41,983 nucleotides of DNA from Segetibacter sp. (lineage in GTDB: Bacteria; Bacteroidota; Bacteroidia; Chitinophagales; Chitinophagaceae), in contig JAQBNO010000061.1 of NCBI GenBank assembly GCA_028288485.1, positions 1 through 41,983 of the forward strand, in the 5' to 3' direction. Under the pieces are notes generated by a model. It did no database searches, was not told where the DNA came from, and saw only the letters and a list, made by a program, of their open reading frames with translations. Below are positions 24,342-33,160 of this stretch, in pieces. A program made the position numbers and the translations under genes. How positions within the stretch are numbered: the first letter of the stretch is position 1; each line of letters begins with the position of its first letter.

Positions 24342-24400
24342 GTACAAGTGAGTGACACAACGATGTTGATTAAAGCTTAACTGTCTGTCCCGTAAAAAAA
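24342..24400 (-). repeat. dispersed bipartite intergenic element, copy f (inverted partner of e)
   Basis: On the minus strand, box B is GTTGTGTCACTCACTTGTAC (24342-24361), one base different from copy e. The box A candidate TTTTTTTACGGGAC (24387-24400) lies 25 nt upstream. Together with copy e it forms a 216-bp inverted structure with about 101 bp between the boxes. Confidence 0.75.
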
Positions 24401-24411
24401 GAGACCCATTG

Positions 24412-24858
24412 CTATCGCCGCTCTTTAAAGAAATCTTTGATCAATCTTGCACAGTCATCACTCAAAACCCCGGCTGTAATTTCAGTCTTTGGGTGAAACG
24501 GGTTCTTGTTTCCGTAGAAGAATTGAAAACCCTGTTTTACATCGGCGGCTCCGTAAACCACTCTTTTAAGCTTGCTCCAATATAAGGCGCCGGCGCACAT
24601 ATGACAAGGCTCGATGGTTACATATAAAGTAGCGTCGGGTAAATATTTTGCGCCCAAATGCCCGCATGCCGACGTTATTGCCAGCACTTCTGCATGGGCG
24701 GTTGGATCGTTCAGCGTTTCGACCTGGTTATGTCCGCGTGCAATTATTTTATCGTTTATAACTATAACAGCTCCAATGGGAACTTCCCCTTCAGCATACG
24801 CATTTTGCGCTTCCCGCAGCGCCTGCTTCATAAAATGCTCGTCGTCGTAGGTTAACAT
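24412..24858 (-). CDS. tadA: tRNA-specific adenosine deaminase TadA-like nucleoside deaminase
   Basis: This 148-aa zinc deaminase of the CDA fold has HAEVLA with zinc ligand His55 and proton-shuttle Glu57, and the PCHMCAGAL motif with Cys84 and Cys87. The EGEVPIGAVIVIND start and the AADVKQGFQFF region fit the TadA type, which converts A34 of tRNA-Arg to inosine. A guanine deaminase-like role cannot be fully excluded from sequence alone. ATG start; monocistronic, diverging from the aldehyde dehydrogenase gene. Confidence 0.9.
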   Translation of the reverse strand: MLTYDDEHFMKQALREAQNAYAEGEVPIGAVIVINDKIIARGHNQVETLNDPTAHAEVLAITSACGHLGAKYLPDATLYVTIEPCHMCAGALYWSKLKRVVYGAADVKQGFQFFYGNKNPFHPKTEITAGVLSDDCARLIKDFFKERR

Positions 24859-24961
24859 TCGTCAAAAGTAGATATTGATGAATGTAAACGCTATCATTTG
24901 CCAAACTTCCAACAATTTATATTTTATCTTGTACAATAAACAGTGTAACCTGTAAACCTTT

Positions 24962-26341
24962 ATGAGCAAGTTTACCCCCTCCGACTTCCGCGAAATGCAG
25001 CAATATTTTTTTAGCGGCGCTACAACTGGTTACGCATTTCGTAAAGAGCAGTTGCAAATACTAAAAAAGGCGGTGCAGACATATGAGCTGGCAATTTCAG
25101 AAGCGCTGTTTAAAGATTTGCACAAATCAAAGGAAGAAGCGTTTACAACGGAGATAGGTTTTGTGTATGCAGAGATATCACACGCCGTCAATAACCTTAC
25201 TAGCTGGATGAGACCTGAAAAAGTAGCTACGCCAATGGCTTTACTTCCATCATGGAGTTTTATAAGAAGGGAGGCTTTGGGAGTTTGTTTGATTATAGCT
25301 CCCTGGAATTACCCATTTCAATTATTAATTGCCCCACTGATTGGCGCAATCGCAGGTGGAAATTGTGCAGTATTAAAACCTTCTGAAATTAGTGCCAATA
25401 CTTCTCATGTTTTCAAGGAAATGATTGGGGAATTTTTCGACAAAAGATATGTAGCGGTTGTTGAAGGTGACGGGGCGAGTGTTGTTTCTCAAATGATGAA
25501 CTTAAACCGATTCGACCATGTTTTCTTTACAGGAAGCATACCGGCAGGCAGGGACATAGCTGAAATGGCCGCACGAAAACTGGTACCGGTTACTTTAGAG
25601 CTGGGCGGAAAAAGCCCGTGTATTGTTGACGAAGATGCGGATATAAGAGTGGCGGCAAGGCGTATTACCTGGGGCAAGTTTACCAATGCCGGTCAAACCT
25701 GTGTTGCTCCTGATTATTTGCTGGTGCATGAAAAGAACAAGGATAAACTGGTTGCGGAAATGCGAAAAAACATCAACCAGTTTTATGGTGAAGACCCGTT
25801 TCATTCACAAGATTACGGACGGATCATAAATACAAGGCGCTTTGAAAAACTGGAGAGCTATCTTCACCAGGGCAAAGTATTGGAAGGAGGCAAGGCCTTA
25901 AGAAGCGACTTGTATATTTCACCTACTATAATGGAAAATGTTGCAGACGATGCGCCTGTTATGAAAGAAGAAATCTTTGGTCCAATTCTTCCAATACTAA
26001 CTTTTAAAAAGCCGGAAGAAGCGCTGAACCGTATCAATCTAAACCCCCACCCTTTGTCGTTGTATTATTTCGGCAACAATAAAAAAAATGAAAAGTTGTT
26101 TATCGACAATGTACAATTTGGTGGCGGCTGCATAAATAATACTTTAGTTCATTTAGGAAATCCTGATCTGCCTTTTGGTGGCGTCGGCAACAGTGGTGTA
26201 GGTGCTTACCATGGCAAATTCAGTTTTGAAACTTTTACGAGGGTAAAAGCAATTTTGAAAACAGCAACCTGGGTTGATCCTTCTGTGAAGTACCCGCCCT
26301 ACAAAGGCAAGTTGAAATTTCTAAAATGGTTTTTTAAATAA
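24962..26341 (+). CDS. aldehyde dehydrogenase family protein (class 3-like)
   Basis: This 459-aa NAD(P)-dependent aldehyde dehydrogenase is of the shorter class 3 or CoA-independent fatty aldehyde type. The oxyanion Asn116 in APWNYPF, the general base Glu213 in LELGGKSP and the nucleophile Cys247 in NAGQTCVAP are all present. The C-terminus has the PFGGVGNSGVGAYHGKFSFETF motif followed by a hydrophobic, basic tail (KFLKWFFK) that could touch the membrane, as in fatty aldehyde dehydrogenases. It likely detoxifies medium- or long-chain aldehydes. A peroxidase gene follows after 49 bp, suggesting an oxidative-damage context. Confidence 0.93.
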   Translation: MSKFTPSDFREMQQYFFSGATTGYAFRKEQLQILKKAVQTYELAISEALFKDLHKSKEEAFTTEIGFVYAEISHAVNNLTSWMRPEKVATPMALLPSWSFIRREALGVCLIIAPWNYPFQLLIAPLIGAIAGGNCAVLKPSEISANTSHVFKEMIGEFFDKRYVAVVEGDGASVVSQMMNLNRFDHVFFTGSIPAGRDIAEMAARKLVPVTLELGGKSPCIVDEDADIRVAARRITWGKFTNAGQTCVAPDYLLVHEKNKDKLVAEMRKNINQFYGEDPFHSQDYGRIINTRRFEKLESYLHQGKVLEGGKALRSDLYISPTIMENVADDAPVMKEEIFGPILPILTFKKPEEALNRINLNPHPLSLYYFGNNKKNEKLFIDNVQFGGGCINNTLVHLGNPDLPFGGVGNSGVGAYHGKFSFETFTRVKAILKTATWVDPSVKYPPYKGKLKFLKWFFK

Positions 26342-26390
26342 CAAGGCAGGAAATGTAAGGAATAACTGCTATTTGAATAATAATAAGGAT

Positions 26391-26975
26391 ATGACTTTTA
26401 AGCAATCGGTATTAAAAACAGTTTACCCTGTTTTAATGAAGGCTGGAAAATGGTTCGGGGTAAAAGGCGGAATTGAAAAAAATGAACATAATGTAAAGCC
26501 TGTAAAGCCTGTTTATGAATTAGCTGCAACAGCAAATGACGGAACTGAAATTTGCTTTAGCGGGTTTAAAGGGAAATGGGTTTTAATTGTAAACACGGCG
26601 TCTGATTGTGGATATACCGAACAGTTTACTGAACTGGAAAGACTGCATGAACTATACAAGGATAGCCTGGTAGTTGTTGCCTTCCCTTCGAATGATTTTA
26701 AAGAGCAGGAGAAAGGATCTGATGAAGATATCGCTTCCTTTTGCAAGCTCAATTTCAATGTCCGGTTCACCCTTACAAAGAAAAGCCCGGTTGTGAAAGG
26801 GGAAAATCAACACCCCGTTTACAGGTGGCTTACGAATAAATACGAAAATGGCTGGAACGATAAAGCACCTGAATGGAATTTTTCAAAATACCTTATTAAT
26901 CAACAAGGAATACTTACTCATTATTTCGGTCCTGCAGTTTCCCCTTTAAGCAACGATATTACCAATAATCTCTGA
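26391..26975 (+). CDS. glutathione peroxidase family, thioredoxin-dependent type
   Basis: This 194-aa protein has peroxidatic Cys73 in NTASDCGYT and a second cysteine in ASFCKLNFNV (Cys118), at the place of the resolving cysteine of thioredoxin-dependent peroxidases such as yeast Gpx3. WNFSKYL supplies the Trp and Asn of the active site. The usual FPCNQFG motif reads FPSNDFK, so the catalytic Gln is replaced by Asp102. An N-terminal extension of about 40 residues (FKQSVLKTVYPVLMKAGKW) is amphipathic. It follows the aldehyde dehydrogenase gene. The ATG at 26391 is preferred to an upstream TTG. Confidence 0.9.
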   Translation: MTFKQSVLKTVYPVLMKAGKWFGVKGGIEKNEHNVKPVKPVYELAATANDGTEICFSGFKGKWVLIVNTASDCGYTEQFTELERLHELYKDSLVVVAFPSNDFKEQEKGSDEDIASFCKLNFNVRFTLTKKSPVVKGENQHPVYRWLTNKYENGWNDKAPEWNFSKYLINQQGILTHYFGPAVSPLSNDITNNL

Positions 26976-26991
26976 TGCGGTTCCTTTCTTT

Positions 26992-27026
26992 CCACCTCTC
27001 CCTTGCAGGAAGAGGAAGGGTGAGGG
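26992..27026. repeat. CCTCTCCC/GGGTGAGGG-type hairpin repeat
   Basis: The stretch runs CCACCTCTCCCTTGCAGG, then AAGAGGAAGGGTGAGGG. CCTCT and AGAGG pair, and the whole recalls a widespread bacterial intergenic repeat. It sits between the convergent peroxidase and exonuclease genes and ends at the exonuclease stop codon. Confidence 0.5.
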
Positions 27027-27791
27027 TCACAACAGTTCAAGGTAAACAGGCCCATGATCGCTATGCTTTATATGTGGAAGAACTTTTGCATCTTTAATAG
27101 TATCTCGCAGGTTTTCAGTAACATTAATATAGTCGATACGCCAGCCTCTATTTTCTTCACGTATGCTCGGTCTTATCTGGTTCCACCAGGTATACTGATG
27201 GGGTTCTTTGTTCACTTCCCTGAAGCCGTCAACGTAGCCATTCTCTAAAAATTTATCGAACCACGCCCGTTCTTCGGGTAAAAAGCCGGTAGTTTTTTTG
27301 TTGCCTTTGGGATTATGAATATCGATTTCCTTGTGAGCAATATTGTAATCGCCGCAGATAATTAATTTACTTCTTGTGTTTCTTAACTCGTTCAAAAACG
27401 CAAGGAATTCGTCGAGCCAAACGTATTTATATGCCTGCCTTACTTCTCCCATAGTTCCCGAAGGGAAGTAAGCATTTATCAGCGTTATATCACCAAAATC
27501 GGCGCGAATGACCCGTCCCTCCAAATCGCTCTGTTCAATATCATGTCCGCAAACAACATTGTCTGCTTTCAGCTTCGATAAAATCGCCACGCCGCTATAT
27601 CCTTTTTTCTGGGCGCAGAACCAGTGTGTTTCAAAACCAAGCTTCTCGATTGCAGCAATATCAATATCCCCCTTGTGCGCTTTTACTTCCTGCAGGCAAA
27701 TAATATCAGCGGGATCGGTTGCAAGCCATTCAATAAACCCTTTCCTTACTGCACTTCGAATGCCGTTTACATTGTAGCTAATAATGCGCAT
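27027..27791 (-). CDS. xth: exodeoxyribonuclease III / AP endonuclease
   Basis: This 254-aa enzyme of the exonuclease-endonuclease-phosphatase family repairs abasic sites and trims 3' ends. The catalytic set is visible: MRIISYNVNGIRSA with Asn7, ICLQEVKA with metal ligand Glu35, GDYNIAHKEIDIHNP, WRIDYI, and the terminal SDHGPV with the catalytic Asp-His. Length matches bacterial Xth proteins. The ATG at 27789-27791 is the obvious start; an upstream frame extension of seven codons is not needed. Confidence 0.95.
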   Translation of the reverse strand: MRIISYNVNGIRSAVRKGFIEWLATDPADIICLQEVKAHKGDIDIAAIEKLGFETHWFCAQKKGYSGVAILSKLKADNVVCGHDIEQSDLEGRVIRADFGDITLINAYFPSGTMGEVRQAYKYVWLDEFLAFLNELRNTRSKLIICGDYNIAHKEIDIHNPKGNKKTTGFLPEERAWFDKFLENGYVDGFREVNKEPHQYTWWNQIRPSIREENRGWRIDYINVTENLRDTIKDAKVLPHIKHSDHGPVYLELL

Positions 27792-27866
27792 GAGTATTTT
27801 TTGAGGCTGCAAGTTAAGGAAGGAATGTGTGTGCAGAAACGATATATAGGTGACCTTGGAGATATG

Positions 27867-27940
27867 TTTTTGTTACCGGCGTAAGCAACTCCGATTAAAC
27901 ATTCTTGCGTCGCATTACGTTCATCTTTCGAAGTACCGGT
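27867..27940 (+). repeat. dispersed bipartite intergenic element, copy g (decayed box B)
   Basis: Box A TTTTTGTTACCGGC (27867-27880) is identical to that of copy e, also preceded by an AT-rich GATAT. After 23 nt comes CTTGCGTCGCATTACG (27904-27919), which keeps only the first half of box B. GTACCGG follows at 27933-27939. It lies between the exonuclease and Uma2 genes. Confidence 0.7.
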
Positions 27941-27979
27941 GAACCTTTTTTTTGAAGCGGAATTTTGGAGTAAAATAAG

Positions 27980-28534
27980 CTATGAATAAACGTGCTTCAG
28001 CTGAAATGAAAAGTTGTTAATAGCATCAAGTTTAATGACATCGTCAAGGTTTGTAAATTTCGATGTGCTCCATTCATTGTTATCTTTTTTGTAACGAGTG
28101 ATCAAGGTAGTTTCTGGTTCAATAATCAAATAATAAAGGAGAGATGGAATTTTTGTGTAAGCAATATACTTATCTACATAGTCTGTAACATGTGTAGTTT
28201 CTGAAACTACTTCAATAATAAGGATCGGTTCTGACTTAATATATTTGTTGATGTCTGTTTTTGCTTCTTTTGTTACAAATACGTCGGGATAATAGTATTT
28301 GTTTTCACCAAAGACTTTCACTTTTACGTCATGATTATAAACGAAGTATCCGAAAGATTTTAAGAGTGTGGTAAGCAAAACATACAAGCAACCTGCTATC
28401 TCATTATTAATATCTTTTTCACCAGCCATTTCAAAAAGTTGACCATTGACAAATTCGCTTCGTACAGCAGATTTCAATTCGTGTTCAACGTATTCTTCGA
28501 CAGTGTAGATCTTATCTTTATTTTCAACCTGCAT
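27980..28534 (-). CDS. Uma2 family (DUF820) putative endonuclease
   Basis: This 184-aa protein has the PD-(D/E)XK nuclease-like fold. The acidic residues lie in YYYPDVFVTKE and EPILIIEVVSETT, and the N-terminal YTVEEYVEHEL and FVNGQLFEMAG segments are typical. Uma2 genes are common in Bacteroidota and cyanobacteria, usually in many copies per genome; whether they cut DNA is largely untested. ATG start at 28534; a TTG six codons earlier is possible. It stands alone between two dispersed-repeat copies (g and h), a setting consistent with a mobile or recently gained gene. Confidence 0.85.
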   Translation of the reverse strand: MQVENKDKIYTVEEYVEHELKSAVRSEFVNGQLFEMAGEKDINNEIAGCLYVLLTTLLKSFGYFVYNHDVKVKVFGENKYYYPDVFVTKEAKTDINKYIKSEPILIIEVVSETTHVTDYVDKYIAYTKIPSLLYYLIIEPETTLITRYKKDNNEWSTSKFTNLDDVIKLDAINNFSFQLKHVYS

Positions 28535-28659
28535 GTTAGACCCTTTACTCAAATATACAAATTATAAATGCACCTTCTTTCTGCTAACGATTTAAAATTG
28601 GGAATTGTAAATGCGGAGAGAATTTAAAGGTCAGGAAAAGGATGCAATGAAAAGATACG

Positions 28660-28718
28660 GTACAAGGGAGTGACACAACAGTAGCTCCACAATGGAGCAC
28701 TGTTGGTCAAACAAAAAA
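28660..28718 (-). repeat. dispersed bipartite intergenic element, copy h
   Basis: On the minus strand, box B GTTGTGTCACTCCCTTGTAC (28660-28679) is identical to copy e, and the flanking T before it and CCG after it are shared too. Box A candidate TTTTTTGTTTGACC (28705-28718) is 25 nt upstream. The spacer holds a GCTCCA/TGGAGC mini-hairpin. Confidence 0.8.
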
Positions 28719-28747
28719 TAACGAAAATGTAAGAGAGGGAAGTTTTG

Positions 28748-31477
28748 CTAAGCATCATATTCCAACACCGGTCGCAGCCATCTTTCTACCTCTTCAATTT
28801 CCATGTTCTTACGTTTGGCATAATCCAGCACCTGGTCTTTTTCAATTTTACCTATGCCGAAATATTTACTTTCGGGGTTTGCGAAATACCAGCCGCAGAC
28901 AGAAGATGCAGGGTACATTGCAAGGCTTTCTGTAAGCTGGATACCTGTTGCATTGGTTGCATCTAATAAAGCAAAGAGCTTGTATTTTTCGGTATGATCA
29001 GGACAGGCAGGATAACCAGGTGCAGGGCGAATTCCTAAGTATTTTTCTTTGATGAAATCTTCGTTTGTCAGATTTTCATCTTTCACATAACCCCAATATT
29101 CCGTCCTGGTTTTATAGTGCAGAAACTCGGCAAATGCTTCGGCGAAACGATCGGCAAGTGCTTGTAAAGAGATCTTATTGTAATCGTCGTGTTGCTCGTT
29201 GAAACGTTTCAAATGAGGCTCAATGCCATCAATCGTAACAGCAAAGGCGCCGATATAATCCTGTAAACCTGTTTCTATTGGCGCAATAAAATCAGTTAAC
29301 GACATATTTGGCTGACCTTCTGCTTTTTTAACCTGCTGGCGTAATGATTCAAGTTCTACAATGGTAGATAATTCATCGGTTACTGTAATAGTGTCTTTGC
29401 CATTAGAATTTGCGGGCCAGAAACCAATAACACCTTTTGCCGTCAGCCACTTTTCTTCGATGATCTGCTTCAGTAAAGCCTGCGCATCGTTGTAAAGCTT
29501 TGTCGCCTCTTTGCCTACTTTCTCATCGCTTAAAATTTGCGGAAACCTTCCATGAAGTTCCCATGCTATAAAGAAAGGCTGCCAATCGATATATTGAGCA
29601 ATTTCAGCCAGGTCGTGATCTATGAAGGACTTTGTACCGATAAAAGAAGGCTTAACCGGTGTAAATTTCTGCCAGTCGATCTTCACTTTATTCTGCTGTG
29701 CGTCTTCCAACTTTAAGTAAGCTTTCGTTACTTTCTTGTTACCGAAATCTTCTTTAAGCTTCCTGTATTCTTCGTACATTTTCTTTACGAAGTCGGGCTT
29801 TTGTTCTTTGCTCAACAAAGAACCAGCTACAGTTACGCTTCTTGATGCATCTAATACGTGAACAACTCCTTCCTGGTATTCCGGGGCGATTTTTACTGCA
29901 GTATGCATGCGGCTGGTGGTGGCGCCTCCGATTAATAACGGAAGGTTCATGTTTTGCCGTTTCATTTCCCGGGCAATGTGAACCATTTCATCCAGAGAAG
30001 GAGTAATGAGGCCACTTAAACCAATAATATCGACTTTCTCCCTGCGGGCCGTTTCCAATATTTTATCTGCAGAAACCATTACACCAAGATCAATAATGTC
30101 GTAACCATTACAGCCGAGAACAACCCCAACAATATTTTTACCGATATCGTGTACATCGCCTTTTACGGTAGCTAATAAAATTTTTGCTGCGCCTGCACCT
30201 TCTTCATTTACCGTGCCTGCAGCGATGTGTGCCAGCCTGCGTTCTTCTTTTTCTGCCTCTATAAAAGGAAACAGGTAGGCTACGCTTTTCTTCATTACCC
30301 TTGCACTTTTTACCACCTGTGGCAAGAACATTTTTCCGCTTCCAAACAAGTCGCCTACTATGTTCATTCCATCCATTAAAGGGCCTTCAATTACATCAAG
30401 CGGTTTTGAATATTTCTGTCGCGCTTCTTCTGTGTCTGCTTCTACATAATCTGTAATTCCATTTACCAGTGCGTGTGAAAGTCTTTTCTCTACGGGCTCA
30501 TTCCTCCATGCTTCGTCTTTAACCGTTACTTTACCTTTTGCCTTAACGGTTTCTGCAAAGTTTATAAGAGCTTCTGTTGCCTCGTTGTTGTCGTTGTTGC
30601 GGTTTAAGATCACATCTTCACAAAGGTCTTTCAGCTTTGGTTCAATCTCGCTATACACCTGCAACTGACCTGCATTAACAATACCCATGTCCATTCCTGC
30701 CTGGATAGCATAGTAGAGGAACACCGCATGTATTGCTTCACGAACGTGATCGTTTCCGCGGAAGGAAAATGAAACGTTACTTACCCCTCCGCTTACTTTA
30801 GCAAGCGGCATTTTTTGTTTGATCTCTCTTGTAGCTTCTATAAAATCAACAGCATAATTGTTATGTTCTTCTATACCTGTAGCTATTGCAAATATGTTTG
30901 GATCAAAGATGATATCCTGAGGGTCATAACCAACCTGTTCTGTTAAGATCTTATAAGCTCTTTCACAGATCTCCACCTTCCTTTTCTTAGTATCGGCCTG
31001 ACCTATTTCATCAAAAGCCATTACGATCACCGATGCACCATAGCTTTTGCAGATGAAGGCCTGGTCGATAAACTTCTCTTCCCCTTCTTTCATGCTGATC
31101 GAGTTTACGATACACTTCCCCTGTACACATTTTAAACCTGCCTCAATGATCTCGAACTTTGAGCTGTCGATCATGACAGGGATCTTGGCAATATCAGGCT
31201 CGGCCTGTAGAAGGTTTAGGAAAGTTGTCATGGCATGAACGCCTTCCAGTAAAGCATCATCCATGTTTACATCAAGGATCTGCGCGCCACTTTCTACCTG
31301 CTGGCGTGCAACGGACAATGCTTCCTCGTATTGGTTGTCGCGTATAAGACGGGCAAATTTTTTGGAACCGGTAACGTTAGTACGTTCGCCTACGTTTACA
31401 AAGTTTGTTTCCGGACGAACGACCAGTGGTTCTAAGCCCGAGAGGCGTAAGTAAGGTTTAATAACTGTTGAACTCAT
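28748..31477 (-). CDS. metH: cobalamin-dependent methionine synthase, C-terminal polypeptide
   Basis: This 909-aa polypeptide carries the pterin-binding, cobalamin-binding and reactivation modules of MetH. In order: the methyltetrahydrofolate domain (about 20-290, [26 protein letters not shown]), the four-helix cap, the B12 domain with [20 protein letters not shown] (the His that ligates cobalt) and the SAM-dependent activation domain (about 590-909) with [15 protein letters not shown]. It needs the homocysteine-binding module encoded upstream at 31674 to work. Together the two lengths equal a normal single-chain MetH. The ATG start is preceded by a motif also found before the N-terminal gene. 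Confidence 0.95.
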   Translation of the reverse strand: MSSTVIKPYLRLSGLEPLVVRPETNFVNVGERTNVTGSKKFARLIRDNQYEEALSVARQQVESGAQILDVNMDDALLEGVHAMTTFLNLLQAEPDIAKIPVMIDSSKFEIIEAGLKCVQGKCIVNSISMKEGEEKFIDQAFICKSYGASVIVMAFDEIGQADTKKRKVEICERAYKILTEQVGYDPQDIIFDPNIFAIATGIEEHNNYAVDFIEATREIKQKMPLAKVSGGVSNVSFSFRGNDHVREAIHAVFLYYAIQAGMDMGIVNAGQLQVYSEIEPKLKDLCEDVILNRNNDNNEATEALINFAETVKAKGKVTVKDEAWRNEPVEKRLSHALVNGITDYVEADTEEARQKYSKPLDVIEGPLMDGMNIVGDLFGSGKMFLPQVVKSARVMKKSVAYLFPFIEAEKEERRLAHIAAGTVNEEGAGAAKILLATVKGDVHDIGKNIVGVVLGCNGYDIIDLGVMVSADKILETARREKVDIIGLSGLITPSLDEMVHIAREMKRQNMNLPLLIGGATTSRMHTAVKIAPEYQEGVVHVLDASRSVTVAGSLLSKEQKPDFVKKMYEEYRKLKEDFGNKKVTKAYLKLEDAQQNKVKIDWQKFTPVKPSFIGTKSFIDHDLAEIAQYIDWQPFFIAWELHGRFPQILSDEKVGKEATKLYNDAQALLKQIIEEKWLTAKGVIGFWPANSNGKDTITVTDELSTIVELESLRQQVKKAEGQPNMSLTDFIAPIETGLQDYIGAFAVTIDGIEPHLKRFNEQHDDYNKISLQALADRFAEAFAEFLHYKTRTEYWGYVKDENLTNEDFIKEKYLGIRPAPGYPACPDHTEKYKLFALLDATNATGIQLTESLAMYPASSVCGWYFANPESKYFGIGKIEKDQVLDYAKRKNMEIEEVERWLRPVLEYDA

Positions 31478-31487
31478 TTGTTTTCTA

Positions 31488-31508
31488 TTGAACCACTAAG
31501 GCACTAAG
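31488..31508 (-). repeat. short motif upstream of metH C-terminal gene
   Basis: On the plus strand the 21-nt stretch begins TTGAACCACTAAGGCACT. On the minus strand it ends 10 bp before the ATG. A related 21-mer (16 of 21 identical) is at 32707-32727, 7 bp before the N-terminal gene, and an inverted relative is at 31628-31667. Confidence 0.5.
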
Positions 31509-31627
31509 TAGCCAAAGCAGCGCTAAGGTTATTACTTTCTTTTTATACTACCCGCTATAGTATTATTCTTTTAATTCGATCTGTAATAAGCGGGACATGA
31601 AAATTTATTAAAAAGCCTAATCTCTTT

Positions 31628-31667
31628 CTTTGTGCTACTTCGTGTTGCTTAGAGACTTGGTGTTTCA
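31628..31667 (+). repeat. inverted relative of the metH upstream motif
   Basis: The stretch runs CTTTGTGCTACTTCGTG, then TTGCTTAGAGACTTGGTGTTTCAA. Its complement aligns, with a gap, to the motif at 31488-31508 and its continuation TAGCCAAAG. The two bracket most of the 196-bp metH intergenic region. Confidence 0.45.
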
Positions 31668-31673
31668 AAAAAA

Positions 31674-32699
31674 TTATAAGGATTCTTCCAATACCGGCAA
31701 TTCCCTTGGTCTAAACTTTCTCACTTCGTCTGCGATATGTTTGATATGGTCGGGTGTTGTTCCGCAGCAGCCGCCTACTATGTTTACAAAACCTTCCTGC
31801 GCCCATTCTTCGATAATATGGGCGGTTTCGTGTGGTTGCTCGTCGTATTGCCCGAAAGCATTTGGTAAGCCTGCATTTGGATATGCTGAAGTATAACATT
31901 CAGCAATCTGGCTTAGCTCTTCAATATGCGGTCGCATTTGAGTGGCACCAAGAGCGCAGTTCAAACCAACGCTTAAAGGTTTCGCATGGCGGATGGAAGT
32001 GTAAAAAGCTTCAAGGGTCTGGCCACTCAAAGTTCGTCCGGAAGCATCGGTTATGGTTCCGCTGATCATTATCGGAAGTTCCTGCATTTTATTATCCCTG
32101 AAGAATTTCTTCACCGCGTATATCGCTGCTTTTGCATTCAAGGTATCGAAAATAGTTTCGATCAGCAATACATCTACACCTCCGTCGACCAGGGCTTTGA
32201 TTTGTTCGGTGTATGCTGATGCCACTTCATCAAAAGTTACTGCGCGGTAGCCGGGATTGTTTACATCGGGTGAAAGGCTAAGCGTTTTGTTGAGCGGACC
32301 GATGGCTCCGGCAACCCACGCACCGCTCCTGTTGCTTGCTTCAGGCGATGCAAGAAACTTTTCAATCGCGTTCCTCGCACATTTCGCTGAAGCTACGTTT
32401 AACTCGTAAGCCAGCGATTGCATGTCGTAGTCGGCCTGCGCAATGCTGGTACTGCTGAAAGTGTTCGTTTCTATAATATCTGCACCGGCAGCAAGGTACT
32501 GCAGGTGAATTTCTTCAATGATTTGCGGTTGGGTGATGCTCAACAGGTCGTTATTACCTTTCACATCGGTATGCCAGTCTTTAAATCGCTCACCACGGTA
32601 GTCCGCTTCTTCAAGATTGTGCCGCTGAATCATAGTGCCCATGGCGCCGTCGATGATCAGGATCCGTTTTTCAAGTTCTTTGCGAATGTCCATATACAT
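31674..32699 (-). CDS. metH: methionine synthase N-terminal polypeptide (homocysteine S-methyltransferase domain)
   Basis: This protein of about 341 aa forms the TIM-barrel homocysteine-binding module of Met[16 protein letters not shown] is the usual start, and the three zinc ligands are the Cys in GLNCALG and the Cys pair in [11 protein letters not shown]. It receives the methyl group from methylcobalamin on the partner polypeptide encoded 196 bp downstream. Splitting of MetH at this domain boundary is common in Bacteroidota, so this is not a pseudogene. Two ATGs (32699 and 32693) could serve as the start; the frame continues upstream without conserved sequence. Confidence 0.93.
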   Translation of the reverse strand: MYMDIRKELEKRILIIDGAMGTMIQRHNLEEADYRGERFKDWHTDVKGNNDLLSITQPQIIEEIHLQYLAAGADIIETNTFSSTSIAQADYDMQSLAYELNVASAKCARNAIEKFLASPEASNRSGAWVAGAIGPLNKTLSLSPDVNNPGYRAVTFDEVASAYTEQIKALVDGGVDVLLIETIFDTLNAKAAIYAVKKFFRDNKMQELPIMISGTITDASGRTLSGQTLEAFYTSIRHAKPLSVGLNCALGATQMRPHIEELSQIAECYTSAYPNAGLPNAFGQYDEQPHETAHIIEEWAQEGFVNIVGGCCGTTPDHIKHIADEVRKFRPRELPVLEESL

Positions 32700-32706
32700 T
32701 GTTTTT

Positions 32707-32727
32707 TTGAACCACCGAGCCGCTAAA
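32707..32727 (-). repeat. short motif upstream of metH N-terminal gene
   Basis: On the plus strand the stretch begins TTGAACCACCGAGCCGCT, 16 of 21 identical to 31488-31508 and in the same orientation, ending 7 bp before the ATG. Confidence 0.5.
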
Positions 32728-32812
32728 AAACAAAGTGGTACAAGTGTTCTATTATTTGGCTGCAAGACGAAAAGGCAGCGCAACGATTAATTATTTATTG
32801 TATTGATGGAGC

Positions 32813-32856
32813 CACCTGTAATTCTTCTCTGCATCAGCAGCTAAGAATTACAGGTG
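32813..32856. repeat. 14-bp perfect inverted repeat
   Basis: CACCTGTAATTCTT (32813-32826) is perfectly complementary to AAGAATTACAGGTG (32843-32856), with a 16-nt loop. There is no T-run, so it is not a simple terminator. Its last base is the first base of element copy i. Confidence 0.7.
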
Positions 32857-32911
32857 TTGCAGTGTGCGACGCAACGATATTGAACATAGTTGTGAAGCCG
32901 ACCTCCAAAAA
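32856..32911 (-). repeat. dispersed bipartite intergenic element, copy i
   Basis: On the minus strand, box A TTTTTGGAGGTCGGC (32897-32911), a 21-nt spacer, then box B GTTGCGTCGCACACTGCAAC (32856-32875), identical to copy b. It lies between metH and the LytTR regulator gene. Confidence 0.8.
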
Positions 32912-33160
32912 GATCTTTAGCTAACTATAAACGAGAACAATCTGGGAAAAGGATGCAGAGTGAGTTCGTTTATTAGTTCAGTCAATCCGATCTTTAAAAT
33001 CAACAGGTTGAACAATAAACAAAGCCGCCTGTTGAAGTTGCGCGAAATTAAAGAAAAAAGGTTGAACCCCCAAACCTCCTCCCGTATTGGCACCGGCAGG
33101 GCTAAAGACTCCTCAAACGCGAAAGTTGTTTGGGATCCAGGAAATGAATAATTACCTTAA

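Larger units (their letters stand above)
24072..24411. other. 340-bp intergenic region built around an inverted repeat pair
   Basis: This gap lies between the superoxide dismutase and tadA genes, both on the minus strand. Apart from the promoter-like box it is taken up by dispersed element copies e and f, which face each other (24185-24240 and 24342-24400). There is no reading frame worth reporting. Confidence 0.6.
32700..33160. other. 461-bp gap upstream of metH
   Basis: The gap contains the metH-type motif (32707-32727), a 14-bp perfect hairpin (32813-32856) and dispersed element copy i. A plus-strand frame of 63 codons (32960-33151, GTG start) has no recognisable relatives and I do not call it. 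I see no B12-box or SAM-riboswitch-like core. Confidence 0.5.

Noticed and set aside
28748-32699. metH broken by frameshift or insertion
   Set aside because: Both parts have complete domains and proper starts and stops, the split is at the domain boundary, and this two-polypeptide form is common in Bacteroidota.
32960-33151. 63-codon plus-strand frame with GTG start between metH and the LytTR gene
   Set aside because: No family resemblance, no leader or neighbour to support it, and it lies in a repeat-bearing gap; basic composition alone is not enough.
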